From Portulaca oleracea (taxonomy: Eukaryota > Streptophyta > Magnoliopsida > Caryophyllales > Portulacaceae), in the NCBI GenBank assembly GCA_029582165.1, contig CM055882.1, forward strand, positions 18,927,867 through 18,991,866: a DNA stretch of 64,000 nt, in the 5' to 3' direction. Every line of letters begins with the position of its first letter. The stretch's first letter is position 1. Shown here one piece after another: positions 60,264 through 64,000 of the stretch. The position numbers and the translations under genes are program-made. The notes under the pieces were generated by a model, which was given only the letters and a program-made list of their open reading frames with translations, was not told the DNA's origin and made no database searches.

Positions 60264-60640
60264 TTGAATAAAGAGACTAACTGCTTTGTGGAAAAGCTCA
60301 TGGAAGGAATCAACACTAGCGAAACAGGTCAACAACATTCATGGATCATCCAACCCCTAATCTCAGGGGAAAACAAGAGAAACTGGAAAAAGAAGATGGA
60401 AGTCTTACTTAAATATCAAGACATAGGTACCGACCAAGTGATGCAGTCGAGATTAGAGTTGTTGATGACTAAGTATGAACCATTTCAAATGGGAGAAAGG
60501 GAGATCGTGAAAGACATGTTCACCAAGTTTACATATATTTTAAAAGAATTGAAGTCCTTAGGGAGATCCTTCTCCACCGTGGAACTAGAGAAGAAGATTC
60601 TTTTGTCATGCAAACTTGGTTAAAGTAATAAGATTCTGGA
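60264..60640 (+). pseudogene. Copia-3 gag fragment
   Basis: 119 open codons. The middle and end read as a Copia gag (UBN2-type) helical region: VMQSRLELLMTKYEPFQMGE, KDMFTKFTYILKELKSLG, VELEKKILLSC. The N-terminal part (WIIQPLISGENKRNWKKKME, then VLLKYQDIGT) has lost the usual middle of the domain, so an internal deletion joins the start to the C-terminal half. It stops at 60623. Confidence 0.65.
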
Positions 60641-61059
60641 AAGAGTTTTGAGTTGGTCTTAAAAATACCATATATTAATCATTAAAACTTAGTGTCTTTC
60701 TTCCTAATGCATGACTATATTGGGAAAGGGTTGGATCCTTCCCCAAGAAAGACATAACTTAAACCCGAGGGTTAAAATAGACCCAAAGGATTACAACAAG
60801 GGGCTAAAGATGCACCCATTATAAATGATCTAGCTTAAGGGTATCTCAACTATACATTAGTAGGGGTAAAGGGGTCATTATGGGGGCATTAAGAGAAATA
60901 AAAAAGGCGAGAAAACATATAAAATTTGCAGAAAAACAGGCAACACGATTGTGTCGTAGGGTAGCATGATCGTGCGTCCCTTTGAAATTCTCAAATTTGC
61001 TCTGAAAATGAAAACGATACGATCGTGCGCCCCTGTAGCATAATCGTGTGAGCAGCTTC
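60641..61059. other. Unassigned, LTR-like
   Basis: No gene. The CACGAT/ATCGTG-rich segment at 60945-61045 (ACGATTGTGTCGTAGGGTAG, GATCGTGCGTCC) has the look of a retroelement LTR or leader. It joins abruptly to the Copia-4 gag start at about 61060. Confidence 0.4.
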
Positions 61060-61142
61060 GATTGGGCATCCTCAATGCGTATCCTCCACCATGCGTAGTC
61101 TTTCTCATCGAACTCCGGAATCTTCACAATTGCGCTCGCCAT
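61060..61142 (-). pseudogene. Copia-4 second gag start (truncated)
   Basis: MASAIVKIPEFDEKDYAWWR, then IRIEDA, matching MAGAIVKIPEFNGKYYAW at 63260 downwards. It ends at about 61060, where unrelated DNA begins. Confidence 0.75.
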
Positions 61143-61180
61143 TGCTTCTCAGTCTATAGATCAACCACGCTCCAACCAAA

Positions 61181-61193
61181 GCTCTGATACCAA
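61181..61193 (-). other. Copia-4 PBS next to LTR A
   Basis: Reverse complement TTGGTATCAGAGC, an initiator Met-tRNA PBS, on the side of LTR A where flanking DNA would be expected in a normal 3' LTR. Confidence 0.85.
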
Positions 61194-61194
61194 T

Positions 61195-61699
61195 TGTTAG
61201 GATACTCAGGGCGTTGTTAGCAGACAAACAATAATAAGGGCAAAAAATAAATAAAGATTCAACACAAGGAATGAACGTGGAAAAAACTCAAACCGGGAAA
61301 AAACCACGAATTATGCACTATTAGAGGATTACAACAGTGTTTCATAGATTCTCACACCTCTACAATCTCTCACAACCTCCCTAGAGTTACAACCTGAGAA
61401 CTCAACACTCACAGATGAACCTCACACAACTTTTTCAGGGACAGAAAGAATACAGGTCAATCTCTTGTGGTATAAGATGAAACACTCTCAATTGCGATCT
61501 CAATAAACTTAGCAGTTAGGCTCTATTTATAGTACAAGGTTGACACAATTTCATGATTAATAGAGTCCCTAAAGCAAAGGAAGTACAAAAAAGAAGTGGA
61601 ACAAATCAACAACTTGATTCCCACTCAAACTCTTCAACCTTGCTCACCAAGAGACAGAGACCAAACCAAAATTGGTCTCCACATTCAACCAATTAAACA
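61195..61699 (-). repeat. Copia-4 LTR A
   Basis: 505 bp, TGTTAGGATACTCAGG to ...CCAATTAAACA on the plus strand. It matches LTR B closely. A PPT (minus strand CAATTGGGAGAT) lies at 61700-61711 on its right side. Confidence 0.85.
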
Positions 61700-61881
61700 A
61701 TCTCCCAATTGGAGACCAATTGTAAATGTTGTCGATTATCATCAATCACCACTTCAACACCTCCTCTAATCCTCTAGTGCATCCACCTCGATCTTGTTCA
61801 GCAAAGATCAACAGAGGTTCTAGTTGACCTACCATCAACTCCTCTTTTAGCAACAGGCTCCCACTTGAACTGATCAAGCCC

Positions 61882-63260
61882 CTACAACTTCAACATACGC
61901 ATTATCGTCAACAACATAGGGGAATTTTGGATTGGGACTTTACCTCGTGTTGAACTTGTCAAATTCCCATGCAGGTTAGATGCGTTCCTCGGCTGACCAT
62001 CCGTTCTCGTAGCCTCGACCGGAAACCTCCTCGTTTCTGGTACCCTTCTCTCATCAGAAAAGCTAACACGCCTTTGACGAGCATGAACAGGCACATTAGA
62101 GTTATCAATGACAGAATATAGCTTCCCCTCTTTCCTGCCATTTGCAATTACCAGTGATCCTTTCGTTACCCTCCAATGACCATCTCCAAATCTCGTCGTG
62201 AACCCCTCCTCATCCAATTGACTCACAGATACAAGGTTCTTGGTCAGACTCAAGATATACCGAACATTCTTCAACCTCCAAGTTCTACCCCTAGAAGTTT
62301 TAATGTTCACATCACCTCTTCCTAGCACCTTTAGGTTGTGACCGTTTGCAAGCCTAACCTTGCCAAACCTCCCACTCACAAAATTGCTAAAGGCCTCTCT
62401 ATTAGAGGAAGAGTGCAACGAAGCACTCAAATCTATCACCCAAATCATTTCTGACTTGTCAACACTAACACTTAGGGCATCACCAATATCCTCAGTAGAA
62501 TATACCGAGTCGTGGTCACTATGACTGCTCTTCCTGGGTTTGGGACAATCCCTATGAAAATGACCTCTATCCCCTTAGTTCCAACACAACACTTGCTTCA
62601 TGTTTCGGCCTCTAGATTTTGATCGACCCCGACCCGAGCTCCCACTATTCCTTGTACCCCTGACAATAAAAGCATTCCCTGAAGACTCAGACACATCATA
62701 ATCTTTCCTACGAATACCTTCATTCAGGACAAAGTCTCTAATTTCCCCAAACTTCAGTTTCGTATCCTTCTTACTTTAAGAAGTTACAGAAGTCACAAAA
62801 TTTTCCCAAGACTTAGGTAGGGTAGCCAATAGTATATTAGCATTCATCTCATCATCGAAATTAAATCCCACATAGGTTTACTTTGATAATATTATATTCA
62901 ACTCATTCATACTATCATGCATATCACCAGACTCAGGCATCTGAAATTCAAACAAACGACGTAACACATATACATTGTTCATCGCCGAAGGTTTCTCATA
63001 TGTGTTTTGCAAAGCCTTGAGCAGATCTTTCGTCGTTTTTTGATCTTTGACATTGAAAGCCATGTTTCGAGCTAGCGTCAGCCTGACCTATTGAATGTCT
63101 GACCATCAAGCTCTTCCCAATCCTTATGTTCCATCTTTTCTGGCTTTTCACCCATCACAAGATGCAACCTTTGCTGGCGGAGCACATCCTCAACGCGCAT
63201 CCTCTACCATGCATAGTATTTCCCATTGAACTCCGGAATCTTCACAATTGCGCCCGCCAT
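61882..63260 (-). pseudogene. Copia-4 gag and protease remnants
   Basis: From ATG 63260 the pieces are: MAGAIVKIPEFNGKYYAW (then a stop) with VLRQQRLHLVMGEKPEKMEH; MAFNVKDQKTTKDLLKALQN ... YVLRRLFEFQMPESGD (63063-62878); and GFNFDDEMNANILLATLPKS. Then a zinc knuckle in which the second Cys codon is a stop (CWN*GDRGHFHRDC, about 62590-62550). The protease-like block WVIDLSASLHSSSNREAFSN has DLSAS where the family has DSGAS, so the active-site Gly is gone. It continues VRYILSLTKNLVSVSQLDEE. After GKLYSVIDNSNVPVHARQRR it leaves the family and ends at 61882. Integrase, RT and RNase H are absent. Confidence 0.78.
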
Positions 63261-63298
63261 TGTTTCTCAGTTTGCAGATCAACCACGCTCCAACCAAA

Positions 63299-63311
63299 GC
63301 TCTGATACCAG
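63299..63311 (-). other. Copia-4 PBS next to LTR B
   Basis: Reverse complement CTGGTATCAGAGC, one base from the common PBS, 1 bp inside LTR B. Confidence 0.82.
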
Positions 63312-63312
63312 T

Positions 63313-63809
63313 TGTGAGGATACTTAGGGCGTTGTTCGTAGACAAACAATAATATGGGTGAAAAATAAATAGAGATTGAACATAAGGAACTAACGTGGAA
63401 AACCCCAAACTGGGAAAAAACCACGAACGATGCATTATCAGAGGATTACAACAGTGTTTCAAAGATTCCCAAACCTCCTCAATCTCTCACAACCTCCCTA
63501 GAGTTACAACCTGAAAACTCAACACTCACAAATGAGCCTCACACAACTCCTTCAGGGACACAGAGATTACAAGTCAATCTATTGTGGTATAAGATGAAAC
63601 ACTCTCAATTGCGATACCAATAAACCTAGCAGCTACGCTCTATTTATTGTACAAGGCTGACACAATTTTATGATTAATAGAGTCCCTACAGCAAAGGAAT
63701 TACAAAAAAGAAGTGGAACAAATCAACTTGATTCCCATTCAAACTCTTCTACCTTGCTCCCCAAGAGACAGAGACCAACCCAAAATTGGTCTCCACATTC
63801 AACCCAACA
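63313..63809 (-). repeat. Copia-4 LTR B
   Basis: 497 bp, TGTGAGGATACTTAGG to ...TTCAACCCAACA; partner of LTR A. Confidence 0.85.
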
Positions 63810-64000
63810 GTGAAGTCCTAAAAAGCAACTTTGTTTCAAATAACTTCCATAGCGATCTCCAAAAATGACTAACAAATTTTGTATCTTGATCCGACACTAT
63901 GCTTCGTGGAATCCCATGGAGCCTAACGATCTTTTTAAAAAGTGAGAGGCTATGTGTGTAGAATCATCGGTCTTCTCACATGCAACAAAGTGGGCTATTT
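63810..64000 (-). pseudogene. Gypsy integrase core fragment
   Basis: Minus strand from the window edge reads [16 protein letters not shown], then, after a frameshift at about 63930, [20 protein letters not shown] and [13 protein letters not shown]. This is the catalytic core (rve) of a Gypsy integrase including the second Asp (SDQD). It is cut by the Copia-4 LTR at 63809 and by the window end. Confidence 0.78.

Larger units (their letters stand above)
59350..60640 (+). mobile_element. Copia-3: 5' LTR, PBS and gag start
   Basis: An LTR-like region ends ...GGGTTCTTTCA at 60240 and is followed at once by AGTGGTATCAGAGCC, an exact Met-tRNA PBS, and a gag fragment. The left LTR border (about 59350) is uncertain; no 3' LTR or pol is in the window. 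Confidence 0.65.
61060..63809 (-). mobile_element. Copia-4: tandem structure gag(start)-LTR-internal-LTR
   Basis: LTR B (63313-63809) is followed on the minus strand by a PBS, gag and protease fragments and a polypurine tract, then LTR A (61195-61699). LTR A is followed not by flanking DNA but by a second PBS and a second gag start (61142-61060), which then breaks off. Two units therefore share LTR A, the expected product of recombination between LTRs. The complete unit has only about 1.6 kb of internal DNA without integrase, RT or RNase H. It abuts a Gypsy integrase fragment on the right. Confidence 0.82.

Overview
This is a nuclear plant window, probably eudicot. It is AT-rich intergenic DNA made almost entirely of transposable elements. 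Plant-specific signs are Ty1/Copia and Ty3/Gypsy elements primed by initiator Met-tRNA (PBS TGGTATCAGAGC), L1-type LINEs with an ORF1 zinc knuckle (one with a C-terminal RNase H), a CACTA element with a Transposase_24-type gene, Stowaway and Tourist-like MITEs, and a hAT-like element. I found no host gene, tRNA, rRNA or CRISPR array. No species is claimed.

Layout. 1-3790: unassigned DNA, a possible LTR remnant and a Copia relic (+). 3791-13757: Gypsy-1, a gag-only LTR element, carrying a probable solo LTR (6243-12248) that itself carries a gag/protease-only Gypsy (6635-10789, TSD ATACT). 15125-16719: 3' half of a Copia element. 17312-22361: MITEs (Stowaway; a 1.6 kb Tourist-like element with TSD TAA; a foldback element; a decayed TA-microsatellite-type MITE). 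22452-27860: a near full-length LINE (-) with a 15-bp TSD. 29019-30091: two Stowaway elements. 30500-58531: one deeply nested insertion complex. 58573-64000: a LINE 3' fragment, the 5' part of a Copia element, a tandem Copia structure sharing an LTR, and a Gypsy integrase fragment.

The nested complex is the most striking part. From outside in: an element with about 155-bp terminal inverted repeats; Copia-1 (30789-57937, TSD ATGTC); a hAT-like element inside its pol (33756-54993, TSD CCTAATGG); a (TA)n tract inside the hAT. That tract has received five MITE-like elements in a row (B, C, D, E, F, each separated by (TA)n, resembling rice micron elements) and a LINE. Element B is itself split by a CACTA element (34001-45546, TSD AAT), which contains a sixth micron-like copy, a probable solo Gypsy LTR, a candidate Helitron terminus and a LINE remnant.

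Most coding regions are broken. Readable ones are LINE-1 ORF1, the Copia-1 gag and gag/protease pieces, and a four-exon CACTA gene whose predicted introns all have GT-AG ends and keep frame. The non-autonomous elements (gag-only LTR elements, MITEs, hAT-like element) would depend on proteins supplied from elsewhere. All boundaries were read by eye from repeats, TSDs and motifs and have not been checked by alignment software.
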